24,285 nucleotides of DNA from JBHHZM01 sp046758065 (GTDB lineage Bacteria > Pseudomonadota > Alphaproteobacteria > JAAXGF01), in contig JBHHZM010000036.1 of the NCBI GenBank assembly GCA_046758065.1, positions 1 through 24,285 of the forward strand, in the 5' to 3' direction. Shown piece by piece: positions 7,952-15,904 of the stretch. Each line of letters starts with the position of its first letter. Positions within the stretch are counted from its first letter, which is position 1. The notes beneath the pieces are model-generated. The model saw only the letters and a list, made by a program, of their open reading frames with translations, ran no database searches and was not told the DNA's origin. A program made the position numbers and the translations under genes.

Positions 7952-8407
7952 ATGGGTTCGATCGAATGGACCGAGCGCTTGAGCGTCGGTGTCCCGCTTC
8001 TCGATGCGGATCACCGGCTGTTTATCGATCTGATCAATGCATTGGAGGGCAACGCGAAATATCCGGGACGCCGGTTCGCAATCGTGGAAACTCTGGCGGC
8101 GCTCGAACAATACGCCAGGCATCACTTCAAACGCGAGGAAGAAGTCATGCGGGCTTGCGACTACCCGCATATCGAACGTCACATAGAAAAACATAAAGAA
8201 TTCGTACGATACATAGATGAACTTAAAAACAATTTCAAAGAAAACAGAAATCATAAAATAGGTGAGGAAGTTCTTGAATTCCTGAAAAACTGGCTGGTTC
8301 GTCACATTCTTGCGGAAGATATGGCGTATCGCCCCTACGTCGAAAACAACGCCAGGGCAACCGCGGCGGCGCAAGCCTGCCGTCCACTGTTCTTCGACGC
8401 GTTGTAG
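7952..8407 (+). CDS. bacteriohemerythrin
   Basis: Single-domain O2-binding di-iron protein of 151 residues, cytoplasmic. The ligand set is complete: H21 (DADH), H58 and E62 (HHFKREEEVM), H77 and H81 (HIERHIEKH), and H118 with D123 (RHILAED). The N terminus IEWTERLSVGVPLLDADH is the family signature. About 20 residues beyond the four-helix bundle form a short tail. A plausible AGGACGGA ribosome site precedes ATG 7952. Its promoter carries a consensus FNR-type site, so expression is predicted under low oxygen. It lies 94 bp upstream of an operon for oxygen-sensitive iron-sulfur enzymes, suggesting O2 scavenging or delivery; that role is inference. The central part (about 8160-8290) is richer in A/T than its neighbours. 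Confidence 0.93.
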   Translation: MGSIEWTERLSVGVPLLDADHRLFIDLINALEGNAKYPGRRFAIVETLAALEQYARHHFKREEEVMRACDYPHIERHIEKHKEFVRYIDELKNNFKENRNHKIGEEVLEFLKNWLVRHILAEDMAYRPYVENNARATAAAQACRPLFFDAL

Positions 8408-8501
8408 GACGCGGGGAAGTCAACGTGAGAAAGGGGCCCTCAACCGCCGCCAAGCGCCCTAGCAGCCAGCATAACCGCGCTGTTTACATCGAGGTGAACC
8501 G

Positions 8502-10337
8502 GTGAACGAGCGGCAAGTCGGCAAGATCTACGTCGACGAACGCGAGGACTTCTCGGGGCCCCAGTCTCACGGAACGCGCGTCGTCACCCCGGTATGGTAT
8601 TCGACCGATCCCCGCGATATCGGCTGGGTACGTCAGAACATACCGTGTCAGGCGGCTTGTCCCGCGGACACCAACATTCCGGCCTATATCCAGATGATCG
8701 TCGAAAAGCGCTACGGTCGCTCTTACGAGCTCAACCGTTTCGCCAACGTCCTGCCGAGCGTCCTGGGCCGGATTTGCAGCCGACCGTGCGAAGACGTTTG
8801 CCGCCACTGCTGGCCGGGAAACGGCGATTCGGTCAACATCTGCCATCTGAAGCGCGCCGCCGCCGAGCTCAAGCCCACGGACCACCGCATTACCGAGAAC
8901 CTGTTCACGCCGACCGGAAAACGGGTCGCGATCATCGGCGCCGGCCCGGCCGGCATCGCCGCCGCGCATGATCTTTCGATGCTCGGTCACGATGTCACCA
9001 TGTTCGAGCGCGAAACCATGCCGGGCGGGATGCTGTATTACGGCATACCCGCTTTCCGCCTGCCGCGCGACGTATTGTCGGTCGAGGTGCGCAACGCGTT
9101 ACGTCTCGGGGTCGAACTTCGGCTGGGCGTCGCCGTCGGCGAGGGCGGGTTGCGGCTGCAGGACCTGCTGAACGACTACGACGCGGTGCTTCTCGCCACC
9201 GGCTGCATGGCGGCGAGCCCGCTTCCCCTGCGCGGTAGCGAAGACGATGCGGAGATCGTCCGCACCAACCCCGATATCGAGTACGGGCTCGATTTTCTCA
9301 TGGGACTCCACCGCGGTCTCAGGAAAACCGTCAACGCCCGCGTGGCGGTGGTCGGCGCCGGCTATACGGCGCTCGATTGCGCCCGCGTCGCCCGCAGGCT
9401 GGGCGCGGAACAGGTGACCGTTCATATCCGCACCACAGAAAAATACATCCCCGTCACCAAGGACGAGATCGCGGAAACCAAGCGCGAAGGGGTGACGATC
9501 CAGGGGCTGCGGACTCCGGTCTCGCTGATTACCGACGAGACCGGAAAGCTCACCGGCGTGCAGTTCGTTCAGAACCGTCTCGGCGGCTGGCGCGCCAACG
9601 GCCGCCGACAGGCCATCCCGATCGAGGACTCGGAATTCATCGAACCTTGCGACACCCTGCTCATCGCCATCGGACAGAAAACCGTCAACGACTACCTCGA
9701 CGTCGATGTCGAGCTCGATCGCTGGGGGAACGTCAGGATCGACGACGATGGCATGACCACGACCAACGGCCTGTTCGCCGCCGGCGACTTCGTCAACGGC
9801 TCGTCGACCGTGATCGACGCCATCGGACATGCGCGAATGTTGGCGTTGAAAATGGACACCTGGCTCATGGGTCGCGAACGACGGAAGCTTGTGGTCAAGA
9901 TCGAGCCGGTGGAAAGGCCGCTGCGCGAACGCGCCTTCGACTTCATTCCCCGTCAGCATGTTCCGACCGAGCCGGTGAAGACCCGCCTGACCGATCTCGA
10001 CTGCGAGGCCGAGCAGGGCTTCACCGCCGAGACGGCCGACCTGGAAGCCAAGCGCTGCTACCTTTGCCACCACAAGTACGAGATCGACACCGACAACTGC
10101 ATCTACTGCAATGCCTGCATCGAGGTCGCGCCGAGGAACTGCATCAAGTTGGTCAAGGGCGTCGAAATCAAGGAGGACGGCACCTACGGCGCGCTCGACG
10201 AGGCGCGGGAGTGGAACAGCGTCGGCGCGATCTGGATCGACAACAACGAGTGCATCCGTTGCGGCGCGTGTTACGCGGCGTGCCCGACGCACTGCATTTC
10301 GATCACGAAGAACGAGATTTTCTACCAGAACGTCTGA
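8502..10337 (+). CDS. GltD/KorC-like NAD(P)-linked flavoprotein with C-terminal ferredoxin domain
   Basis: Protein of 611 residues, starting at GTG with GAGGTG about 6 bases upstream. Domain order: an N-terminal GltD-like iron-sulfur region with cysteines at 49, 53, 92, 96, 100 and 103; FAD motif G146-A-G-P-A-G151; NAD(P)H motif G285-A-G-Y-T-A290; and a ferredoxin-like tail from about 515. In the tail, motif 2 is complete (C584, C587, C590, C594). Motif 1 has C533, C536 and C539, but alanine (A543) at the usual fourth-cysteine position before proline, with C547 nearby. The architecture fits the electron-transfer subunit (KorC-like) that links 2-oxoacid:ferredoxin oxidoreductases to NADP+. It is the first gene of a four-gene operon. 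Family call is firm; the exact acceptor is inferred. Confidence 0.85.
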   Translation: MNERQVGKIYVDEREDFSGPQSHGTRVVTPVWYSTDPRDIGWVRQNIPCQAACPADTNIPAYIQMIVEKRYGRSYELNRFANVLPSVLGRICSRPCEDVCRHCWPGNGDSVNICHLKRAAAELKPTDHRITENLFTPTGKRVAIIGAGPAGIAAAHDLSMLGHDVTMFERETMPGGMLYYGIPAFRLPRDVLSVEVRNALRLGVELRLGVAVGEGGLRLQDLLNDYDAVLLATGCMAASPLPLRGSEDDAEIVRTNPDIEYGLDFLMGLHRGLRKTVNARVAVVGAGYTALDCARVARRLGAEQVTVHIRTTEKYIPVTKDEIAETKREGVTIQGLRTPVSLITDETGKLTGVQFVQNRLGGWRANGRRQAIPIEDSEFIEPCDTLLIAIGQKTVNDYLDVDVELDRWGNVRIDDDGMTTTNGLFAAGDFVNGSSTVIDAIGHARMLALKMDTWLMGRERRKLVVKIEPVERPLRERAFDFIPRQHVPTEPVKTRLTDLDCEAEQGFTAETADLEAKRCYLCHHKYEIDTDNCIYCNACIEVAPRNCIKLVKGVEIKEDGTYGALDEAREWNSVGAIWIDNNECIRCGACYAACPTHCISITKNEIFYQNV

Positions 10338-10356
10338 GGCGCGCGGAACGGTCGGC

Positions 10357-11388
10357 ATGGCGACGGACAAGCATTACGTGATCATCGGCAACGGCGTCGC
10401 CGGCAACCAGGCGGCGGCCGTGTTGCGCGCGCGCGATCCCGAGAACCGCATCACCATCATCTCGCTGGGCGCCCTGCTGTTCTACAACCGCTATGAACTT
10501 CCTCGCATTTTCCGCGGCGAGCGCGACTGGCGCCGGTATCTCGTAAACCCGCCCGCCTACTACGAGGACAATCACATCGTGGTGCGCCGCAACTGCCAAG
10601 TCACCATGGTCGACACCCAGCGCCGCTGCCTCACCCTGGCGCACCGCGAGGAAGTGCATTACGACAGTCTGCTCGTCGCCAGCGGCGGCGGCGCCTATGT
10701 CCCGATGGCGCTCAGCGAATACGAACCGCTTCTCAACCACTTCAACACCTACCGCTCGGCCATGGCGACGGCAAAGGCGTTGCCCGAAGGCGGCACGGTT
10801 CTCATGCTGGGGGGCGATATCCTCGGCATCGACATTGCGCGCAACCTGGTCGCTTACGGCTATCGCGTCGTTCTGGTGCCGAGCGAGCAGCTATTCTGGC
10901 CGCACAAGGTCGCGCCCGAGAAGTATCCGTCCTACCTCGCGGCGCTCGCCGACATGGGCATCGAGGTCGTCGAGGGCGGTCCGATCGACCGCATCGAGGG
11001 CGGAGCCGAGGGTGCTCCGAGGCGCCTTGTGGTGATGACGGACGGTCGGGAATACGCCGGCGACGTGGTCATGCCTTTTTATGGCCTGGCTCCCGCGCTT
11101 GATTTCATTTCGGGTGCTGGCATCGACATCGAACGGGGTCTGCTCGTCAACCCCGAGCTTTGCACCACCGATCCCTGTATCTGGGCCGCCGGTGACGTCT
11201 GCCAGATCTGGTGCGCCGAAGAGAACGCATACCGCTTCTACTACGGCTGGAAAAACGTCAAGGCGATGGGCGAGATCGCCGCCCGGAACATGACCGGCGA
11301 TCACGAGACATTTCATACGTTCCTCGACGAGGCCCTGACGATCGAAGACCAGGGCAGGCTCCATTCGTCGTTCTGGGAATACGACTGA
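10357..11388 (+). CDS. FAD-dependent oxidoreductase subunit of the 2-oxoacid oxidoreductase operon
   Basis: Flavoprotein of 343 residues in the NADH-nitrite-reductase/rubredoxin-reductase fold group. FAD motif: G11-N-G13-V-A-G16. FAD C-terminal motif: AAGDVCQIW. The second Rossmann loop reads G152-G-D154-I-L-G157, so the usual central glycine is aspartate, and the following acidic residue is D159. The frame is open further upstream (to 10111), but that part overlaps the preceding gene; ATG 10357 is the natural start, 19 bp after the previous stop. A flavoprotein of comparable type (PadH) belongs to phenylglyoxylate:NAD+ oxidoreductase, which gives a possible role as a second electron-entry or exit subunit. 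The substrate is unknown. Confidence 0.8.
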   Translation: MATDKHYVIIGNGVAGNQAAAVLRARDPENRITIISLGALLFYNRYELPRIFRGERDWRRYLVNPPAYYEDNHIVVRRNCQVTMVDTQRRCLTLAHREEVHYDSLLVASGGGAYVPMALSEYEPLLNHFNTYRSAMATAKALPEGGTVLMLGGDILGIDIARNLVAYGYRVVLVPSEQLFWPHKVAPEKYPSYLAALADMGIEVVEGGPIDRIEGGAEGAPRRLVVMTDGREYAGDVVMPFYGLAPALDFISGAGIDIERGLLVNPELCTTDPCIWAAGDVCQIWCAEENAYRFYYGWKNVKAMGEIAARNMTGDHETFHTFLDEALTIEDQGRLHSSFWEYD

Positions 11389-11395
11389 GGCGGCG

Positions 11396-13192
11396 ATGGC
11401 AAACGGCACCGACATCCAGATCGCCATATGCGGCTCGGCCGGCGACGGTACGATCGCCGCCGGCGACATCCTCAACCAGGCGATGGCGAACGCCGGCTAC
11501 AAGGTGATCGCCTTCGACATCTACCCGCCCGAGATCCGCGGCTTCGGCAAATGCATCGCGCGAACGCGGATTACGTCGGAATCCGCTTATTCGATCAAGG
11601 AGCAATCCGATGTTCTGGTATCGCTCAACGACCGCCACGCGATCTCGCATGTCGAGGAGGTGCGCGAATACGGCACCGTGATCTACGACAATGCGCCGGT
11701 CGCCACGATCGGGGAAGGCGAACATATTTCCGCCCATATCAGGCCGGGACAGCTTTCCTACGGGCTCGCCGTGCGCGAGATTTCCGAGCGCGCAACGGGA
11801 GCAGCGAAATCGCGCAACATGGTGGCTCTCGGCTTCGTCGCCGGTCTTTACGGCATGCCCATCGAGGCCTTTCACGCCGCCATCGGCAAGAAATTCAAAA
11901 GCAAGGCAAAAGCCGTCGTCACCGACAATCTCGGCGCTTTTGACGCCGGATACCGGGAAGGCGCGGCGACGTTCAAGCTCGATTTCATCAGCCTCGGACC
12001 GCCGGCAAAAGCGGGCGCCAAAACCAGGGTGACGGTGATGAACGGCAACGCCGCCTTGGTGCGCGGCTGCCTCGACGCCGGCATCGATACTTTTTTCGGC
12101 TATCCGATCACCCCGGCGACGACGATCCTCGAAATGCTCGCCGCCGAAATGCCGAAGCGCGGCGGGCGCTTCCTTCAGACCGAGGATGAGATTGCGGCGA
12201 TCTCGGGGGTGATCGGCGCTGGCTTCGCGGGAGCGCGGACGGCGACCGCGACTTCGGGCCCCGGTCTGGCGCTGATGACCGAGATGCTGGGACTCGGGAT
12301 TATGGCGGAAGTCCCCTGCGTGATCTTCGTTTCACAGCGCGGCGGGCCGGCAACCGGAATGCCGACCAAGACCGAGCAATCCGACCTTAATCACGCGGTT
12401 CTCGGCGGCGCTGGCGACACCCCGCGAATCGTCCTCGCACCGACCAATGTCGAAGGCTGCTACCGCTGCGCGGGTAAAGCCTTCGAAATGGCCGAGCGTT
12501 ATCAGACGCCGGTCATCGTCCTTCTGGATCTCTACCTCTCCAACCGGCTCGAAACCGTGGTTCTGCCCGCCAAGGTTCCATTCAAAGCGAGCTGCTCGAA
12601 AGGCTTGTCGCAGCACGAGGGGACAGCACCTTACCGGCGTTTCGCCATCACCGAGGACTGGATCAGCCCGCGCGCCATACCGGGCGAGGACGGCGGCATC
12701 CATACCATTACCGGCCTCGAACACGATGAATCCGGCCGTCCCAGCGACCATTCCGACATACATACGCGTATGTCCCGCAAACGCCACGAGAAACTCAAGG
12801 CAGCGATCCGTCATCCCGGAATCACTATCACAAAGCGCTTCGGCGATAAGGGCAAGGTGGACGTCGGCGTGATTTCCTGGGGCTCGACGTTCGGCGAAGC
12901 GCTCGAGGCGACGCTTCAGGCGCGGGAAGGCGGCGTCCGTTGCGCCACCATGAAAGTGGTGATGCCCTCGCCGCTTCCGGTCGAGGCGATTATGGACTTC
13001 ATCGACGATTGCCGCGAGGTGGTGGTCTGCGAGCTCAACTACGAGGGACAGTTTGCCGATCTTCTTACGGCGGCGATCGCGCGACCGGTCCACCGGGTCA
13101 ACAACGTGCCCGGCGTCCCCATCTCGGTCGGCAAGATTCTCGCCGAGATCCGGCGGCTCGCAGCGGGCGGCAAGCGCATCGCCGCAGCATGA
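11396..13192 (+). CDS. 2-oxoacid:acceptor oxidoreductase, gamma-alpha fusion subunit (KorA-like)
   Basis: Protein of 598 residues. Residues 1 to about 205 are the gamma domain (AICGSAGDGTIAAGDIL, G13-x-x-G16-D-G18). From about 215 comes the alpha/pyrimidine-binding domain, with the diagnostic G235-Y-P-I-T-P240 motif, then TATSGPGLALMTEM and the C-terminal transketolase-like part. The gamma-alpha order in one chain is the KorA arrangement of 2-oxoglutarate:ferredoxin oxidoreductases. With the beta subunit it decarboxylates a 2-oxoacid oxidatively to the acyl-CoA, or carboxylates in reverse. It starts 7 bp after the upstream stop with GAGGCGG as ribosome site. Which 2-oxoacid is used is not readable here; 2-oxoglutarate, phenylglyoxylate and others are possible. 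Confidence 0.87.
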   Translation: MANGTDIQIAICGSAGDGTIAAGDILNQAMANAGYKVIAFDIYPPEIRGFGKCIARTRITSESAYSIKEQSDVLVSLNDRHAISHVEEVREYGTVIYDNAPVATIGEGEHISAHIRPGQLSYGLAVREISERATGAAKSRNMVALGFVAGLYGMPIEAFHAAIGKKFKSKAKAVVTDNLGAFDAGYREGAATFKLDFISLGPPAKAGAKTRVTVMNGNAALVRGCLDAGIDTFFGYPITPATTILEMLAAEMPKRGGRFLQTEDEIAAISGVIGAGFAGARTATATSGPGLALMTEMLGLGIMAEVPCVIFVSQRGGPATGMPTKTEQSDLNHAVLGGAGDTPRIVLAPTNVEGCYRCAGKAFEMAERYQTPVIVLLDLYLSNRLETVVLPAKVPFKASCSKGLSQHEGTAPYRRFAITEDWISPRAIPGEDGGIHTITGLEHDESGRPSDHSDIHTRMSRKRHEKLKAAIRHPGITITKRFGDKGKVDVGVISWGSTFGEALEATLQAREGGVRCATMKVVMPSPLPVEAIMDFIDDCREVVVCELNYEGQFADLLTAAIARPVHRVNNVPGVPISVGKILAEIRRLAAGGKRIAAA

Positions 13193-13213
13193 ACGTCAAG
13201 GGCAGCATCGCAT

Positions 13214-14110
13214 ATGACTGAAATCCGCCATCCCGTCTATCTCGAAGAAAGGCTCGAAACGGTTCGGAAAAGCGGCAAGCTTGCCTATCGCTCCGAATCG
13301 ATGCCCACATGGTGCCCGGGATGCGGCTATTTCAGCATCGGCGAAGGCGTGGCGAGCGCGCTCAATACTCTCGGCATCGCCCCCCGGGACGTCGCGATCG
13401 TCTCGGGCATCGGCTGCGCCTCGCGCTTTCCCCTCTTCATGAACGCTTACGGCTTTCATACGCTGCACGGGCGCACGCTTCCCGTCGCCACCGGGGTCAA
13501 GCTCGCCAACGACCGGTTGACGGTGATCGCCATCGGCGGCGACGGCGACGGGTTCGCGATCGGTGGCGGCCATATCCCGCACGCCGCGCGGCGCAATGTC
13601 GACATTGCCTATCTGCTCTGCGACAACGGCGTCTACGGCCTGACCAAGGGTCAGGTTTCCCCAACCACGGTGCTCGGCTTCAAGACCAAGATCACCCCTT
13701 ACGGCAACCGCGATCTGCCGCTTAACCCGCTGATGATGCTGCTCTCCTATCGGGCAAGTTGGGTCGGTCAGGCATATGCCGGCCGCCCCCGTCACCTCAC
13801 CGAAATGATCGCCGAAGCGATCGCGCATCGCGGATTTTCCTACCTTCACATCCTGTCGCCCTGTGTCACCTTCGACAAGACGAGCAAAACCTACCGGAAT
13901 CTGGACCTGTCGGTGCGCGACCTGCCGGAGGACCACGACAGCGGCGACCTCATGGCCGCGATGGCGCAGACGCAGGCCCAAGACCATCCGGCGCTCGGCG
14001 TCTTCTTCCGCGAATCGCGCCCGACGCTGGCCGACAACATGGACTATGTCATCCGCAGCGCCGGCGGAGTGCCTCCGCCGCGCCAGAACCGGGCCGTCGA
14101 CGAGGCCTGA
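13214..14110 (+). CDS. 2-oxoacid:acceptor oxidoreductase, beta subunit (KorB-like, TPP and [4Fe-4S])
   Basis: Protein of 298 residues carrying the thiamine-diphosphate site G109-D-G-D-G113 followed by AIGGGHIPHAARRN and the NGVYGLTKGQ segment. Four cysteines suited to hold the proximal [4Fe-4S] cluster are present: C34 and C37 (WCPGCG), C68 (GIGCASRFP) and C217 (LSPCVTF). Length matches KorB-type subunits without the extra C-terminal cysteine domain of pyruvate enzymes. The gene follows the gamma-alpha subunit by 21 bp, with a ten-codon frame (13189-13221) bridging the two, and it ends the operon. Enzymes of this class with an exposed cluster are usually oxygen-sensitive, in keeping with the upstream FNR-type site. 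Confidence 0.88.
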   Translation: MTEIRHPVYLEERLETVRKSGKLAYRSESMPTWCPGCGYFSIGEGVASALNTLGIAPRDVAIVSGIGCASRFPLFMNAYGFHTLHGRTLPVATGVKLANDRLTVIAIGGDGDGFAIGGGHIPHAARRNVDIAYLLCDNGVYGLTKGQVSPTTVLGFKTKITPYGNRDLPLNPLMMLLSYRASWVGQAYAGRPRHLTEMIAEAIAHRGFSYLHILSPCVTFDKTSKTYRNLDLSVRDLPEDHDSGDLMAAMAQTQAQDHPALGVFFRESRPTLADNMDYVIRSAGGVPPPRQNRAVDEA

Positions 14111-14484
14111 CGCTCGTGTGAATCAGCGCCTTTGTCCCGTCGCCCCGCCCGACCCAATAGGACGCTTCTAAAAACCTGGTATCGTGGTGGCCGCTTTGAT
14201 TCACTGGCCTGGCAGAGGATTTGGAGGGATGGCCGTGATGAAGCAGCCTGGTTTCTTCGACGTGGTCGAGCGTCTGAAGCGTCTCAGCGATCTCGGGGAT
14301 CAGCTTGAGGCCTACGGTTCGGTGATGGACTTCGAGATCTGATCGGGGGCGGTCCGGTGGCGAGGGGACATTGAACTCCCGGCGGCCTCGCGCCGCTTAT
14401 GATCCATTGCTGTTGTTCGCACACAATCTGAGGCGCGCTTCTGGGAGAAGCGGGTATACTATCGGATGCGGCTAGGAGGATTAG
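14111..14484. other. intergenic region with IS5-type stub
   Basis: Apart from the transposase stub (14229-14342) no gene is recognisable. No clear terminator hairpin follows the oxidoreductase operon. The last bases (TAGGAGGATTAG, 14472-14483) provide a strong ribosome site for the nuclease gene. Base composition falls from this region into the nuclease gene, suggesting a change of origin. Confidence 0.4.
14229..14342 (+). mobile_element. IS5-family transposase N-terminal fragment
   Basis: A 37-residue frame whose start KQPGFFDVVERLKRLSDLGD, followed by QLEAYGSVMDFEI, matches the conserved beginning of IS5-group transposases (usually KQPGFFD.EERL..LS..GD.LE......DFE.FRP). The frame stops at the point where FRPDLE should follow, and none of the DDE catalytic domain remains. 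The upstream bases (GATTCACTGGCCTGGCAGAGG) look like the normal left end of such an element, but the inverted repeats could not be paired. It is a remnant and cannot transpose. Confidence 0.7.
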
Positions 14485-15552
14485 ATGCCGATCTACGAAT
14501 TCGAACAGAATGGCATAAGCCGCGTCGAAGAAACGACATTTATCTCCGTCGGTCTGCACGAGCGCCGCGATCTCCAACGTCTCCTGCGCGAACACGTCGA
14601 AGTTATTGCTCCGGAAACGCTTGTGATATCGGAAGAGTTCGGAGACTGGGAGGACTCCCGCCGACGAATCGATCTACTCGCCATCGATAAAGGAGCAAAC
14701 CTTGTCGTCATCGAACTGAAACGGACTGAAGATGGGGGACATATGGAGCTTCAATCCATCCGATATGCCTCGATGGTTTCAGCAATGACCTTCGACCAAG
14801 CTGCCGAGGCTTTCGGGCGTTACCTCAAGCAATTGGTCAAGGAGCATGAAGACCCGCGCACAACGATCCTGGATTTCCTCGATTGGGACGAGCCTGATGA
14901 GGATCAGTTCGCGCAGGATGTGCGAATCGTTCTTGCTTCTGCGGAATTCTCCAAAGAACTGACATCTTCAGTGCTGTGGCTCATCGACCACAGTATCGAT
15001 ATCCGCTGTGTTCGGCTGAAACCATACAACCTCGCTGGACGTCTTCTGGTCGACGTGCAGCAAATCATCCCCTTGCCTGAAGCGGCAGATTACCAGTTTC
15101 AACTTCGCGAGAAGGCCCGAAAAGAACGTCAAGCCAGAACCACCGGCGCGGACTTCACGCGGTTCGATATTCAGATCGACGATGAACGGCATTCGTCCAT
15201 GTGGAAGAGAAACGCGATCTTCCTGATTTGCAAACGTCTCTGTGAAAAAGGGATCAACCCGGATGAGATCGCCGCGCTCTTCGATTGGCGTTCCGATCAT
15301 CGCATCTGGTACTCGGTGGATGGCGTCGTAGACGTTTTGGAGTTTGAGAAGCTTGCCTCCGAAAAAGCCACATCCGGTGGCCCGCGATTTAGTCGCCGCC
15401 GATGGTTTTGTGGCGATGGCGAACTCATCCATGCCAACGGAAAGACCTACGCCTTCTCGAACCAATGGGGCGGGCAAAACTGGCATAGGGCCATGGACCA
15501 CCTCAAGGAGAAGTACCACCAGTTCAAGATCGATTTCTCCGCTGCATCCTGA
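14485..15552 (+). CDS. PD-(D/E)XK nuclease-like protein (NucS/DUF91-like)
   Basis: Protein of 355 residues with AGGAGG seven bases before ATG. Residues 45-95 show a PD-(D/E)XK nuclease core: E50/E51, D63 in RRIDLLAID, E77-L-K79 in LVVIELKR, and a Q90-x3-Y94 motif as in RecB-type nucleases. The N terminus resembles DUF91/NucS-like endonuclease domains. The C-terminal half (about 180-355) is charged, contains several tryptophans and was not recognised. It stands alone in the island, with lower G+C than the oxidoreductase genes, between an IS stub and a decayed tRNA-Leu. Possible roles are a solitary restriction or defence nuclease, or a repair enzyme; none can be chosen. No methyltransferase partner is present. 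Confidence 0.7.
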   Translation: MPIYEFEQNGISRVEETTFISVGLHERRDLQRLLREHVEVIAPETLVISEEFGDWEDSRRRIDLLAIDKGANLVVIELKRTEDGGHMELQSIRYASMVSAMTFDQAAEAFGRYLKQLVKEHEDPRTTILDFLDWDEPDEDQFAQDVRIVLASAEFSKELTSSVLWLIDHSIDIRCVRLKPYNLAGRLLVDVQQIIPLPEAADYQFQLREKARKERQARTTGADFTRFDIQIDDERHSSMWKRNAIFLICKRLCEKGINPDEIAALFDWRSDHRIWYSVDGVVDVLEFEKLASEKATSGGPRFSRRRWFCGDGELIHANGKTYAFSNQWGGQNWHRAMDHLKEKYHQFKIDFSAAS

Positions 15553-15598
15553 CGAGTGGAAGGCAAAATTCAGTTGTTGCTGCTTCGGCGGGAGCAGG

Positions 15599-15685
15599 TG
15601 GTGCGAGCGGTGAGCCTCGAACGCGCACCTCCTTGCGGAGAACGGCTTTTGAGGCCGTCGCGTCTACCGGTCCCGCCCCAGGGGC
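15599..15685 (-). pseudogene. tRNA-Leu(CAA) relic
   Basis: 87 nt on the minus strand aligning without gaps to the intact tRNA-Leu at 18558-18644. Preserved parts are the GCCCCTG 5' acceptor strand, GGTAGACGCG of the D arm, an intact anticodon stem ACGGC/GCCGT around loop CTCAAAA (anticodon CAA), the long variable arm and 3' CCA. The T stem (GCGCG/CTCAC) and acceptor (GCCCCTG against CGCTCGC) no longer pair. It is probably a decayed gene or an element-borne tRNA copy. It ends 2 bp from the end of the hicA remnant. Confidence 0.65.
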
Positions 15686-15687
15686 GC

Positions 15688-15902
15688 CTATAGTAGCTTT
15701 TTGAACTCCTTAACGCCGAGGCCCGCGTCGCTAACGATGCCGCCCATGGTATAGGCGTTGACGGGATCGTTGCGAGGAACGGTGAGAAAGCGCGTGCCGT
15801 CAGACATTACGATTGCTTTCGGCCATCACGGACGACTCGAAACCCCGCCCGTTCGAGGGCGCGAATGGCCCGGCGGTGATTGACGCCGGGAATCCTGGGC
15901 AT
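15688..15902 (-). pseudogene. hicA: hicA toxin gene, frameshifted
   Basis: HicA is a small mRNA-cleaving toxin with a dsRBD-like fold. The first 30 codons from ATG 15902 encode MPRIPGVNHRRAIRALERAG followed by FRVVRDGRK, after which the frame meets TAA. Deletion of one base near 15814 explains this: in the next frame the text continues IVMSDGTRFLTVPRNDPVNA then YTMGGIVSDAGLGVKEFKKLL and a proper stop at 15688. The break falls in the codon of the catalytic histidine (G-R-K-H expected), so no active toxin can be made unless the deletion is a sequencing error. The gene starts 2 bp after the hicB stop. Confidence 0.8.
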
Positions 15903-15904
15903 CG

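Noticed and set aside
10111..10356. Upstream extension of the second flavoprotein by 82 residues
   Set aside because: It lies inside the ferredoxin domain of the preceding gene in another frame and is Arg/Ser-rich; the FAD motif begins right after ATG 10357.
14355..14400. A tRNA-like 3' end on the minus strand (GGGAGTTCAATG followed by TCCCC)
   Set aside because: The T stem pairs only partly, the end reads ACCGG instead of NCCA, and no anticodon arm is found upstream.
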